64,000 nucleotides of DNA from Litoditis marina (taxonomy: Eukaryota; Nematoda; Chromadorea; Rhabditida; Rhabditidae): positions 2,914,001 through 2,978,000 of the forward strand of contig OZ038440.1 in the NCBI GenBank assembly GCA_964036275.1, written 5' to 3'. This document shows positions 1-12,700 of the stretch, in pieces. Numbering within the stretch: position 1 is the stretch's first letter; each line of letters begins with the position of its first letter. Under the pieces are notes generated by a model, which was given only the letters and a program-made list of their open reading frames with translations, had not been told where the DNA came from and made no database searches. A program made the position numbers and the translations under genes.

Positions 1-314
1 CCAAAGTATTTCATGGAGTTTGATTTTGTACCCATATTACTATAGGTTTCCATTTGAATCCAACAATAATATCCTACCAACCCCTATTATATTAAACCAG
101 TTTCCAAGAACTACAAACCAAAGTACAAGCTACTTTCGAAATAGTACGGCTATGAAAATAGTGTGGAAATGAAGAGACGCAGATTGTTGTCAAAACATGT
201 CCCGGGGGTCAAAGCCTCGTGTACCAAGTGCTACTGGGCAGACTAGGGGCTTTCGGGGCCCGGGTGCTCGGCCACGCCCCTTTTCCATCCCATGTGATAT
301 AGGGGTGTTATTTA

Positions 315-640
315 CTAGTGGAGAGAGAGAGAGAGGGGGGAGAGATAGAGAGAGAGAAAGAGAGAGGGAGAGAGAGGGGGGGCAGAGCGATAGAGAGTGA
401 GAGATAGAGCGAACACTGTTCTGGCGTAGAGAAAGAGAGAAAGAGAGAGAGAGGGAGAGCTTGCCAGATTTAGAGAACGAGAGTTTTTTCCGACGTAGAA
501 AGAGAGACAGCGACCTCTGTTCTGAAGAGAGAGCAAGAAGGGAGAGAAAGAGGGATAGAAAGAGATAGATAGAGAGAAAGAGACAGACAGAGAGGGACAT
601 ACAGATAGAGTGAGAGAGAAGAGAGAGGTAGAGAGATGCT
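315..640. repeat. GA-rich low-complexity tract
   Basis: The plus strand is an imperfect (GA)n tract interrupted by short unique segments. It generates long Ser/Leu-rich spurious reading frames on the minus strand and Arg/Glu-rich ones on the plus strand. There is no evidence that it is translated. Confidence 0.9.
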
Positions 641-3380
641 GCTCTGACGTGGAGCCCCCAATACACGAGGGGAGGACAAACATGTTTTGCTAGACGCCTG
701 AGGCTATTTCCCAATCAGGCAGACGGCTGGCACAAACAATCACTTTACAGGAAGTCGGTATGGAAATGTTATTGCGATAATACCTAGGAATAAATAAGAA
801 GATAACATGAAACTGGACACATTTTATAGGGAAAAAAATATTAAAATATTCTCACAAAGAGATGAGAATGTATTTTCACCGCTGAATGTGATTCAAACTG
901 CAAACTGTTCACTGCGGTATGATTTGCACAGTTGAATGTTTCAAACTCTTTCTTGGCTAACTGACAAACCAAAGAATTCAGGTTTTGATGGAGGATAAGA
1001 CATCAAGTGTACTGCTCGCAAAATACTCAGTGAAGGAGAAAATACGAATTTTCAAACCATGGATAAGCCCCAAAACAGTTTCTCAAAAGCCCAACTAATC
1101 AGACTTCCAACTTCCAACAGACAAATCGTACTCTGAACTTTCATTGCGGAGCAATAGACCGTCCGCGTGGCTTCCTATCAAAAACAAACAGTGAAGAAAG
1201 TGAATATATCAAATAGATGGCAGTTATTAGGTGATAAGAGACTCCAGTATTGAAATGTCGCCCAAGTCATGCACAGCAAAAAGAACTATTCGCTACAACA
1301 GTTACGACCTCCACTTTACAAAAAGTGGTCAATCCTAAGTTGTCTTAAAAACCTAGAATAACGAAAAACAACAAAGGAACTACAAGTCACTTTTTGGTTC
1401 TATCGTTCAATTCTCAGGTTGAACGTGAAAAGTAACTCGTACCTAACCACATAATCTGTTAGAAAAACATGATAAAACATAATAACCTTCAAGAAATACC
1501 ACTTTTTATGCAAACCCCCCCCCCATTGTGCGTGTATAACATCATTTTATAGCAGAAATTGTTGCGGGAAGAAAAAAAAGTGACTGAATTAGGTGCGGTC
1601 ACGTTCGCTGTGCTCTATTTGTTTGAGCAGCCCCCTCGCCCTTCAAACAATTTCGGGTCAGAAATAGAGAAAGAGAGACAGAGCAGGGCAGAGACATAGA
1701 GCAGGGTTCGAAAAATGTGGCACGTGAGAAGAAGAAGAGAGATATCGACTAATATTGTGTAAACTTTACAGGTAATGTCCAAATTTTGAATATTTTCCTA
1801 AAATTACGAAATTTGGACAAAACTAAGGCCCTAAGGGACAGCCATAATTTTGAGAGATAAGAGGGTAGGTTGTACTTTACGTTAGTAATAGAAGAGAATG
1901 GAGGTTTCGGGCTGACCAGTCATAGATTAGTAATGTGCTTGTCCGCGTAGCTACATATTACGTCATCTGCGAAAACTGTTGCAGGTAACGACAATAAGAC
2001 CTAAGCTGAGCTAATACGGTACGTCTTGAAAGTTATGAATTCTTAAAAAGGATTTTCTACATTTTAAAAGGTGTTACGGCGCTAAACTAATACAGTCATA
2101 TTCAGACCATTAATACGGTATACTTACCCTGTATTGTAACACCTTTAAGATGTCTCCGGTCCTGTAAAATTACTGAAAAAAGTTCTACAAATTATATTGT
2201 GAATCCGTAATTATTATTTGAACATCAGTACGGAATACGTTTCAACGTTCAGCAGTCTTTTAGAGATGACTTGTTTTTCATCTTCCTTCTTATAGCTCAT
2301 CATCGCTATGGAAACGCTATGCTCCGTGACAGCAAGAATTACTGCTTTACGATTTCCAGTCAATACGAGCTTCAGCAAATTGTGCAACGAACAAATTTGA
2401 AAACTTGAAAAAGGTTCAAAGGTATGTCAAATACTTCTATGAAAGCTTGGTTTTCCCGCACAATCGCTCCAACTTCCTTGGGGCCAAATATTCCCGACAG
2501 CCTGTTGAGGCTTCCCGATGCAGAAATGCCAGCTCCTGATCAGTCGCACCAAACTTCCGCGGTTTTCGCGAAATTATGCGGAGTGGGCCGACTCAGTGTA
2601 TACGGGGGTGAACTTAGGTGAATGGCCGGAAACTTAAAAAAAGGTTCCGTTACGCTTATCCCATACTTTGACCATTTTTATGGAAAATGAATTGTGACGT
2701 ATTTTAAACCATCAACGGATTTCTTCTTGAAGAACCGACAGTACCTCACTGGCGTCTGAACCACTACCACTCTCACTCATACTTAGTAATAGTAAAGTTC
2801 TCCAGATGGCCAGAAAATTTCGAAAAACTGACTCTATTCTATGAAAATCCTGAGAATTGACCTGTTTTGATGCAATTTTTTGATTTTTGAGAGTCACACG
2901 TCAGTCACATCTTACTGTTCTGTGCTCTCATCCTACAACCAAGCACGCGGGTTCCTTTTCCTTCTCTACCTTTGTCAACAAGAATTTGGCCAAGAAACCT
3001 ACGTGGTCTGCTCTCATGTGACAGAGATACCTAGACCGATAAGCTGCTGTTAGCAGTAGGTGAGCTATCGTCAGAGAGCGGCTAGAGAGCATGGGAGGTG
3101 AAGAAGGTACAGACACCGGGGTACACGCGGCTAGTCTGGTCGGGCCAAGTGTACATTGGATTGAGGGAGAAACCACGTGCGGCGGCTAACAGCTGCGGGA
3201 CAAAGTTCATCGCTTCCGGGGAAAATGCTAGTGAAAATGCAGGCAGAACGGCGACTGGGGAACTCAACTACGATTGATAAAGGGAAGGAGCTAACTTCAG
3301 ACTACAATCTCTTGACGACAGGTTCTCACTGAATGAGCATGTGCAAGCACACGACAGAAAGGTGTGAATATTTTACCAAA

Positions 3381-3432
3381 ACGAGCCGTTTTTCGATTCA
3401 AATGCGTGAAACTGCATGATTTCCCATCAAAA
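3381..3432 (+). repeat. dispersed repeat with ACGTGAAAC-like core, copy 1
   Basis: A sequence of about 50 bp with a GCCGTTTTT start, an AAATGCGTGAAAC core and a final TTTCCCATCAAA. It is recognisably related to copies at 7229-7281, 7602-7650 and, inverted, 63795-63845, with a weaker inverted copy near 13031-13070. No terminal inverted repeat or target duplication is visible. Confidence 0.6.
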
Positions 3433-6400
3433 ATAGTCAAATTTCCATTATTTTGACGAAATAGCAGTATCTTATGATGATTCTACAAACTTTAGTACGA
3501 TTCATATTTCATATTCATATTTATTTAGTCACGTCGCTTCGTTACGAGGCGGTGTTCATCATACATATCACAGATCTTCGTAGAAACATAGACATGACAT
3601 AGACATGGAGTAATATAGTACGATAGATAAGGTTAAAGAGCTGACTACAAACTCTTCACAACAGGTTGTCAGTAAATGTATACGTGCCACCCTACTAGTT
3701 GGAGAAAAGTTTGGTAGAGCAAGTTACAGGTTTACTGGAGACGAACCACGATATGGGCTTTACGTAATGTTTAGACCCGTCCGTTTTAAGAAGTTTTCTG
3801 ATTCAGAAACATATGTTCGAAGCTACCGCAACCGAAAACGTCATACTGAATGTATACGTGCCACCCTACTTGTGACAGAAGTTCTGGAACAGCACGTACA
3901 CGTTCACAGATTACACTGTGGCTGAACAGTGTGCATACTAGCAGGAACAACGATGTTTGCTCATCGAAAAGCAATGTCACTACTCATTTGTTTTGAATTC
4001 ACCAGTCACATGCTAGCCACAACTGATAAGCAGTCAGAATGCCAGACGAGAAAAATCAGCTAAATTATACACAGATAAAACAGTAGTCAGTTATAGCAGT
4101 CTATATAAACGTAGTTTAAACCTCCCAAGTTCCAGCAAACCGCACGGTAAAACTTTGTCTGTGTAGATTCGATCAAACTACAAATCGAACACGGTTACCT
4201 CATTAACCGGCTGTGGGTTCAGGGATGTCACTTTGACTTCTAATATGGGATCAAATTCCCAAGGTTTAGTCGTTTAGTTTTCTTATTCACTGTCAGAAGA
4301 CTTCATGTTAACTCAAAACTTACCAACTAATGACTGCCAAAGCTCCAAAAACCAGAACATCTCCCAATAAATGGCTAAAAAGTGGTTCAGAGAGCAGTGT
4401 TGATACTGAATGCATTGCTCGCTAACATCATTTGAACCACGACCGTCAGTGAAAAACAAAGTAAACGCAAAACAAGAATTTTCAACGTTCAAAGACCTCA
4501 GGCTGCATAACAAGTCCCGACGCAGTGGAAACATCATACACAACTAAATATTTTGCAATTTTTCACGCTGCACAGATCCAAAACCGTGAACTTTGAAGGG
4601 CAACTTCTCAAGAACGGGCGCAAACAGATTACATAAAATAAGATTTCTCAAAACGCGCTTTGAAGCAGGAACAACTTAGATTACTGTATAGAATCAGAGA
4701 GTGTCGTGGTCCGTGGCTTTTCTGTGGACACTGGGTATTAAAGATTCGATCGACAAAAGAAAAGCATCAAAATCAGGAATGGTTTAGAATGATTCAACAG
4801 CGAAAGTGAGAGATACCGTAGCCCGGTGATTTTTAATAGAGATCGTCTATACTTTACATTCAATCAATAGAAGAATTAGGTGTTTTCGCACATGTTGCTG
4901 TGATATTAACCAGCTGCGGGGCTTCCCCCGCAGAATGCCGATTCCTGCCAGGTTTCGCCCCATATTTCGGGCATACTCCAGTAAAGTTGCCTGAATAAAC
5001 ACCAAATCGAAAATTAGCTTTTTTCGTCACTATCAGATGGAATTTCATGTTTTCAAGGGGTTTGACTTTTTCAAATAAATAAAAAAACTAGCTTCTTTTG
5101 TATAATAATTACGTACTAATGTGTGTATACACATTCCAACATTCGCCCCAACATTTTGGGGTTCTGTCACCAGAGTTGGAGATAATCAACCAGTACGAGA
5201 ACGATGAGTGCAACTCACCGTGAGTGGCACGAACAAGTTACTCACGATGAGTGGAAACGGACTGGTCGAACCACGACTGATGCAAGAAATTTGTTTTTGT
5301 ATGCGAAATCTTAATTTCAAAAACACGGGTTCCCTGGATACGACCACACACCGTACCAGTTGCCAACTATCTGTCCACAAGAACACATCGCACCTCTTCT
5401 TCCTCTTACTCAAAACCGAGATAATGAAATGTATCGGTTTATATAAAAAGTGAGTATAGCAATAAACGAAATGCTAGATATGAGCCACAAACAATCTTCC
5501 TTAGTTTTTACTAATTAGTTCTGAGTAAGCTTGAGAAACTAAAAAGCTTGTAAAAAGGACCACAATATAGATGTAAGAAAAAAACCGAAATCTTAGTCAA
5601 GTGGATAGTATGGAGGTAGAATGACCGAGTACTTCTGTCGGGTTGACCCCAGCAAATGGTATAATATATTAGTACAGAACAGCACGTAGATACCATATGG
5701 CAGCATACAGAGGCGCATACAAAAGGGTCGACAAGCAGAAAATAACTGGCCCTTTTTAACCTGTAACCTGATTTTTTGGTTATCTAACCGATTTCGGTTA
5801 CTTTTTCAGGTTAGATGAGGTCACAGGCGCTAAGGTAACTCCAAACCAGGTACAGTCCAGAAAATAACCGAAAATATTGAATTCCTCCCAGCTACAGGTA
5901 ATTACAGCTCGAGAGTGTTATTATATCTTATATTTAACAAAAATATTATAAAGGTTATGACGCGTAGTCAAAATAATTACTACTGAATGGTATAACACAG
6001 TTTGGCCTCAAATGAACTGAATTTTTTCAAAGGCTAACAAAATTTTGGTCAAACGGGTACAAGAAACCATCAAAATGATGTGAACTATGCTTACCCTTTA
6101 TCCGACTACACGTTACGAAAGAATCGATGGCAAAACAGCAGGTGTTGGGGAAGGCTGCGTTGAGGAGCGGGGAGAGAGAAAGAGAAAGAGAGGGAGAGAG
6201 AGAGAGAAAGAGAAAAAGAAGAGAGAAAAAGATAGGGAATAGATAGTTACACATTTAGGTGGATATGAGTAAGTTACCTACCAAACCAATCTGGAGAGAA
6301 GTCTAGTGATAAATTCTCTGAAATGACAGAGCCTGTAAATTTAAACAACCTATTGCTGCTGTTTCAACAATTCATCTATAAAAACAACATGCAACAGTTG

Positions 6401-6748
6401 AAAGATCCGAAAGAGAAAATGATGAGATACTAGATCAATAAACACAAACTTTCATATGAATAAATAAAACCCATCTGCTAAAATTCCGCGAATCCAGGAA
6501 TCAAAATGAGCAAAAGGATTCCGGAATCAACAAACAACTCAAAAACAAACACCAGACCAGTTGCATAAAACTGGGAATTATTCTACTTAGAAGCATTCTA
6601 CTATAGCTGAATCACACCAAGGTGTTCGCAATATTGAAAAAGTTCGGATTAGGATTCAGAAAGGATAACATCTAGAGTGCTCAAAACAAGAATATAGCAG
6701 AGATTAACTAGAGAGTACGCATAATGAGATACGCAGACACAAATCAAC

Positions 6749-9700
6749 CTATGAGGCTGTAGTCGTAGTACCAGCCGCCGCCGCAGCCATTTCTTCCTCT
6801 GTTTCTGTACCCTCCGAAAGTCGCTCTTCCCGCGTTTTCGTCTTATTCAAACGCCAAACCTGAAAAGCACAAAATACACTAGCATTCCTTGCGAATAAGA
6901 AAATGTTGGGAAGCGAAAACAACAAACAAATCAAACTTTTATGAACCTACTATTGCGCGAAGGCGGCAGTACCGAAACATAAACTGACCTGGCCTCAACG
7001 CTTAGCTTTTAGAAATGGTGATTACCTGAATGTATGACTCAGCCAGCACAATCATCTGAGGTAGAATTTCCTTCACGTGCAAATCTTCCAGCTCAAACCA
7101 CTTCTCGGAACCCTAAAAAATTTAAATGAAGCACAGAACAACTCCGTTCAAAGCTTTGGAAATTTCTGGCTAATCAGCCTGCCGAGTAAGCAGTTTGTAG
7201 TATGTAACTGCATACGACTATTCGACAGAGATGCCGTTTTTTGATTTAAATACGTGAAACTTCTTGAATTTGCATCGAAAGGAACAACGATAAGTTGATT
7301 TTGATGATTTCTGAATATTCGGACAACTTTACGAGAGAATGTGTACCTGATGTGCCAGCTGTACCCTGTAGCTGCCGTCCTCCGGCCGCCCCTCGTGTAC
7401 CACATTGGCGATCAGATCGTACGTGGTATACTTGTGCAGCGGCTTCGCCTCGTCCACCAAACAGTCGTGGAAATCCACGTTACTGAAAATAACAGGGATG
7501 ATGAATTGTGGATTTTGTTCGTAGTTTTGTGGTTTTGTCGTTCCTTGAAGAATTACGAAATTGGTGAGCTGGATGACTATAACACCTGCCACATACCCGT
7601 AGAGTCCGTTTCACGGTTGAAATACGTGAAACGATATACGTTGCCTCGAAAAGTTTTTTTTTTGAGTTTAATCTATTTGACCTCTAAAGGTTCAGATATG
7701 GTCATACCTGATGGGGAAGTTGACAATGGTGGGGTTCTTCTCGACGAACCACTGATTCTTGTGGAACCGTTTGTAGGTGATCAGGAGATAGTCGGGCAAT
7801 CGGAGAAGTTCGAACCGCTTCACAATGTTCTCATTGTATGTCTTGTACTCCTAGAAAGAAACGTTAGAACAAAGAGTACGAAAACTGAGAGAAAGACTAA
7901 GCAGCAATGGGGGAAACCAATGCCATCAACTATTTTATATAAAACTGGACGGAGTAAGTGTACTGTGTACCCTCAACCTTTACAGTGTCGTTACAAACCA
8001 AAACCTCGCAGTGAGTAATTTGGTAGCGGACATCAAACGACTTATGAACATTTTTCACCGCAACCTCCTGTGGCTGTAGAATATCACCCACCTTCTCAGT
8101 AGTTCCGTTGAACTTTCCCATGAGAACGTGCAGGGGAACCTGGGGAATAATGTTCTCCATCTGCTGATCTCTGTACAATGGGGCGGGTGGCAGATCGAGG
8201 GTCAGATAGAGGAACGGAATTTCCTTCGACGACTCTGAAAACAGATCATAGTTATACACTTCTTTAAGGAGTAAGTGTGCCAATACTACAAAAAAAATGA
8301 GCCCGTGTTTAATTACAGATTCGTGAATTACAGATTCCATCAAAAATAAGCTAAATTCACCAGATTTGAGCTTGATAGACGAGATAAAAAAGACATACTA
8401 CTAGAGTATATTGACACCACAAACCGGAAACCATATCGAAATTAATAAATCTAGAGACCTTTGTATTCGTCCAACTGTAGCAGCTGCCTCCGCTGATCCT
8501 CGGTCGCTTCGGCTGGAATGACCTTTCGCGAGTACTGTCGCATTCGACCACGGAACGTCCTGAACGAAAGTATATGTTTCAAATTTTTTACTTTTATTCG
8601 TCACATCACACTGTCACATTGTGAACATGCAACTAATGCTTGAAACAATGAAACTTGAAATTATGTGTAAGGAAGAAAAACAGTATACAACTCTTAAGAT
8701 GCTTCACTCAACATTATCTCACCATTATACATGACTATGAAAAACGACAATTTGTGTCTTGTCTAAAAATATTTTGGGTCTTTTCACGATGAAAATAAAG
8801 TTAGATTATAAATTTTGTAAGGATATCTGAGCTATAGCTGGGATGCCACGGTCCGCTGACCGGGGGACCCTTAACTATTTGACAGACTCTACGAGAGGGG
8901 ACCTATAACTATTTAACAAAATACCCATTTCTGTCTTTGTGGCGCCACTGAATTGGGGAGGGACCCATAACTTTTCGTGTTTTTCCGCAGGAGGGATCAT
9001 TAACTCCATAGGTAAAATAGTTCAATGTCATGGCAACTAAAATGATCGTAAGTAACCCTAAGAATGATTACGATAACCCTACAAAAGTGATTATTTGTCT
9101 TGTTTATTGCGTTTCTAGCACTCTTCAAGTTTAAAAATGAGCGTGAGTTCCAAAAAGATGCCAAAAATGAGCGTGGGTCAGCACCATATTGACGGGTTAT
9201 TTTACCTGTGATTAACTCTTCAAACCCGTAACCAGGACCATCCCACATATGATCTGAGCCACCCCAACTCCCAACCATAAAAGCATCCTGATGAGCAATG
9301 AGATGCTAGAATAAACTTACTTATAAATAACTGAGGAGTTGGTCTTATTCGTACCGTTGAGGGCCACATGCAGTGAATTCAGCAGGAAGTTCATGTATTC
9401 AGCGGCATCTCCTGCAATGGGCCACAATTAAAACTAGACTTAATAATATTTGAAAACAGAATTTTAGGTGACCCCTATTCTCATAATGTTCGAGTTCGAA
9501 TTGCTTTGCTATATCCACATCAATGAATATAGGAAGTACGTGGATATGGACAATGCCGAAACAGGCTGAATACATAGCTTTCTTGAAAAAAAACTTCAGT
9601 AGTGTGCAAAATGCAACCTTTTGAGGATTGAAAAACTTCACGAACCTTGTTTGATAAACTGAAACTTCTTCTCTGAGCACAAGACAGTAGCTTGTAACAT

Positions 9701-12700
9701 TTCGTGCGGAGAGACATGCTTGCGGAACGCTTTCGGGTTCCAGATTTTTCTGTAAGAAGGAATATAACAATGAGATGTCGGCAAAATAGTTTGAGGGTAT
9801 ATAAAACGAGTCGCAACTGAAAGAGGCACAGAAATCACGATCTCAACTCTCACGTATTAGAGATTGATACCACAAAGTGAATACATACAAACAAGTAGAA
9901 TGAAAAGATAATCCGTAACTCTCCCTCTCCCGTTTTAGTGAGTTCTTCTTATGGTAAACCGGTCTCCGAAAATTTTCTTCGTGTAAGCCGGTCTTCGGAA
10001 ATTTGATGTTATTTTTAAAAAACGCACTAACCTGACTAGCTCGCCAAATCTTTTCGGCAGCTCAGTCATCTTATCTCCAGGTGGTCTCTTAAGCTTCGTA
10101 TAGTTGTGCTCCTGCAGGAAATAGTTGCGGAGAGGAGTCACGTGAGAGAGCGCCTAAAAAAGATATGGGCAAATATGTACAAATGATGAATAAAGAAGAA
10201 GACACCATTTGCACTACTTTTACAAAAATGAATGTCTTGCAACTAAGAGATTCAAATTCCACCCAAGTGAACTGTGACGTGAGCATGAACAATAATTAGC
10301 CTGCGTGGTACCTGTATCACCTTAGGCACATTTTGTACTAAAACTGCGACATGGGACCGTTCGAAACGTACCGCTAACACTACATTACAGTAGTCGTTGG
10401 CCTTGATATTGTTGAGACCAACGACTCCCGGATAGTACATGGAATCGTCGTAGGCGCGAGCCATTCTCGTCTGGCGATCCAAACTGGCAATCAATTCCTT
10501 CGAGTAGGTCGGCTTCAACACGTACTGAAAATACACACGTATACGGTTATGAATGCAACAAGTTACTTTTATCATTTATACAGTATGATCCGATTACACT
10601 TGAAAACTGTAGAGTAAAATTCATTAAATTTCAAGAACTTCAACTAAATTAGTCGTTTTTACATCAGCTTGATAGGTTGTCTGCTATGTAGTTTTCGTTT
10701 AACTGTTGGTGAGTTGGTGTGACCCCAGATAACAATGAGAACCCGTCTATGTTCGGAAAGATTGACCGAATTGATAGGGTGAAATCACTCAAGACAAACT
10801 ATGAAGTCTAGTAACAGAAGCCAAGCAGATTGAACATGATAAGTACCTTGATATCTTCTAGCGAAGGATCGGTAATCTCGTAGTTGTCGGGCAGACAGTA
10901 GAAGCGAAGTGTGAGCAGATTGAGAAAGACACGATGATCTGTATCCAGCGAGTGGGTGTAGGCATGAGTGTTCGTACCACGACCCTGAAATCAAGTATGC
11001 ACAGATCTGCTACCAAAATTGAATCATTCTCATCGAACCTGACTGAATATGATAAACAGAGATTTTTGGAATATAGGCTAAATTTCGGCCAAACTACGAA
11101 AAATGCGGCTATTTTTTATCATGCAAAACTAGGGAAGGGTATCGTTGAAATTCTAAATGTTTCGAGAATAGTCGCACGTTACTGGTGGAAAAATACACTA
11201 CAAAAAATCTGCACAAACCTGGAAATATTTTCCACACACCATACACGCATAGACATTCAGAGTGGATAGAGACACCGAGCAGAACTTCTCAAAATCAAAG
11301 TCGAGTACAGACCTAAACAAAAAATATTATAATTCGGGAGTGGGGAAAATTGAAATGTAACTATGTAACCCTCGAATGAATGATTAACAGCGTGGCAATT
11401 AGACATGTGATGCTCGCAGTCGCATATGAAAAGAAAAAGAGAACGAAATCACTTACAAACAAAACGAGCACTCAACCACAATCCACGATTATCCATACTC
11501 GAGTTTTGGTCCCTTTTGATGATCCATCATGACATCCACGTCTTTAATTTGAGAATGGGTTCCTTTTTGTGCAACAGTCACACTTCTGTGTGTTCACCAA
11601 CTGCCATTATTTCAAAACAATTGTCGTTACCTGTCAATTGTATCCAGAAAAGGGCATGAGCGCGCGTCCTTCTCCTTCTGAGCTCGACGCATCGACCACA
11701 CTGGCTCTTCCCCGTCATCCTCTCCCTTCTGGAAAGTAATAATAATAATAATAATAATAATTTAATAATACACCACCCAGTGTTTCGAAGAAAAACAAGG
11801 CTATTACAGCGCGCTAACGTTTACATTCCCACATCGAACAATTGTTAACTTGATACAGACTAATATTTCGAATCCCCTCTTTCCTTATCATCTGATTCTG
11901 ATGATTCATTTCAGTTTTGATAATCACTTTGATAGCAGTTGTAAGAACCTACACACTTAGTTCACAGAAAAATTGAACTACAGCTCAGTGAGCTTTTCAT
12001 ATCAGAAACAGTGAAGTCAATCCATGTTTGTATTATATATATATAACACAGATTCAAATAGTAGTTTAAACATGTTTCATAAACTGACCGCTAGTTCTTC
12101 CTCCATTATTCGTTGTCTTTCTAATTCACGAGCAGTGAGAACACGAGGTGCATCGGGAACCTGTAAAGCCGAGATTCAGATATAAGAGACTACACTTAAC
12201 TCGTTCACATGAATGTACAGATAAAAAACAAAAGATAAATTTGGCTGGATGACTAGACATATTAGAGAAATGTTTTTTTTTGTGATTCCTAGGCGCCGTG
12301 GAGAGTGGAGTGTTCATTTTTGAGTTTTTTTTCTTCATTTAAATGAATAAATCAAAGTACAGGACACAGCTCAGCCGACCGCTCGTCCCGGAACATGAGC
12401 GGGACGTCCTGAAAGTGGGCGGGGCGTCCCGGTACATCGCAAAAATCAATAGTCGGAAAGATTTACATCAAAAAAACTAAAATAAAAAATGAATTTTCTG
12501 TATTTTTTTATCAATAATGTTGGCAAACGCTTTTATAACATACACATAGCAAGAGAAAATTGAAATTTCAGGTGTAAATCACTTTTAATTTTGTTTTTGT
12601 CGATTTTGCGATGTACCGAACGCCTCGCCCACTTTCGGGACGTCTCGCTCATGTTCCGGGACGAGCGACTTCTGAGAGGGAAGGAAAGAGGAAGTTTGAC

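Larger units (their letters stand above)
1..6748. other. gene-poor repeat-rich stretch
   Basis: No exon chain with consistent splice phases was found. Visible content is GA-rich tracts at about 315-640 and 6165-6235, a C run near 1507, and old dispersed repeats near 3280-3340, 3380-3432, 3630-3700 and 3840-3895. A G+C-richer patch at 3085-3270 has an open minus frame but no splice or homology support. Short similar blocks near 2500 and 4915 share a GGCTTCCC..GCAGAA core and look like decayed copies of one repeat. Confidence 0.6.

Noticed and set aside
190..714. Long Ser/Leu-rich minus-strand frame
   Set aside because: Produced by a (GA)n-rich tract. Composition is repeat-driven with no domain or splice evidence.
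7341..8018. 225-residue plus-strand open frame
   Set aside because: It runs antisense across USP39 exons 14-16 and their introns; the minus strand gives the conserved protein.
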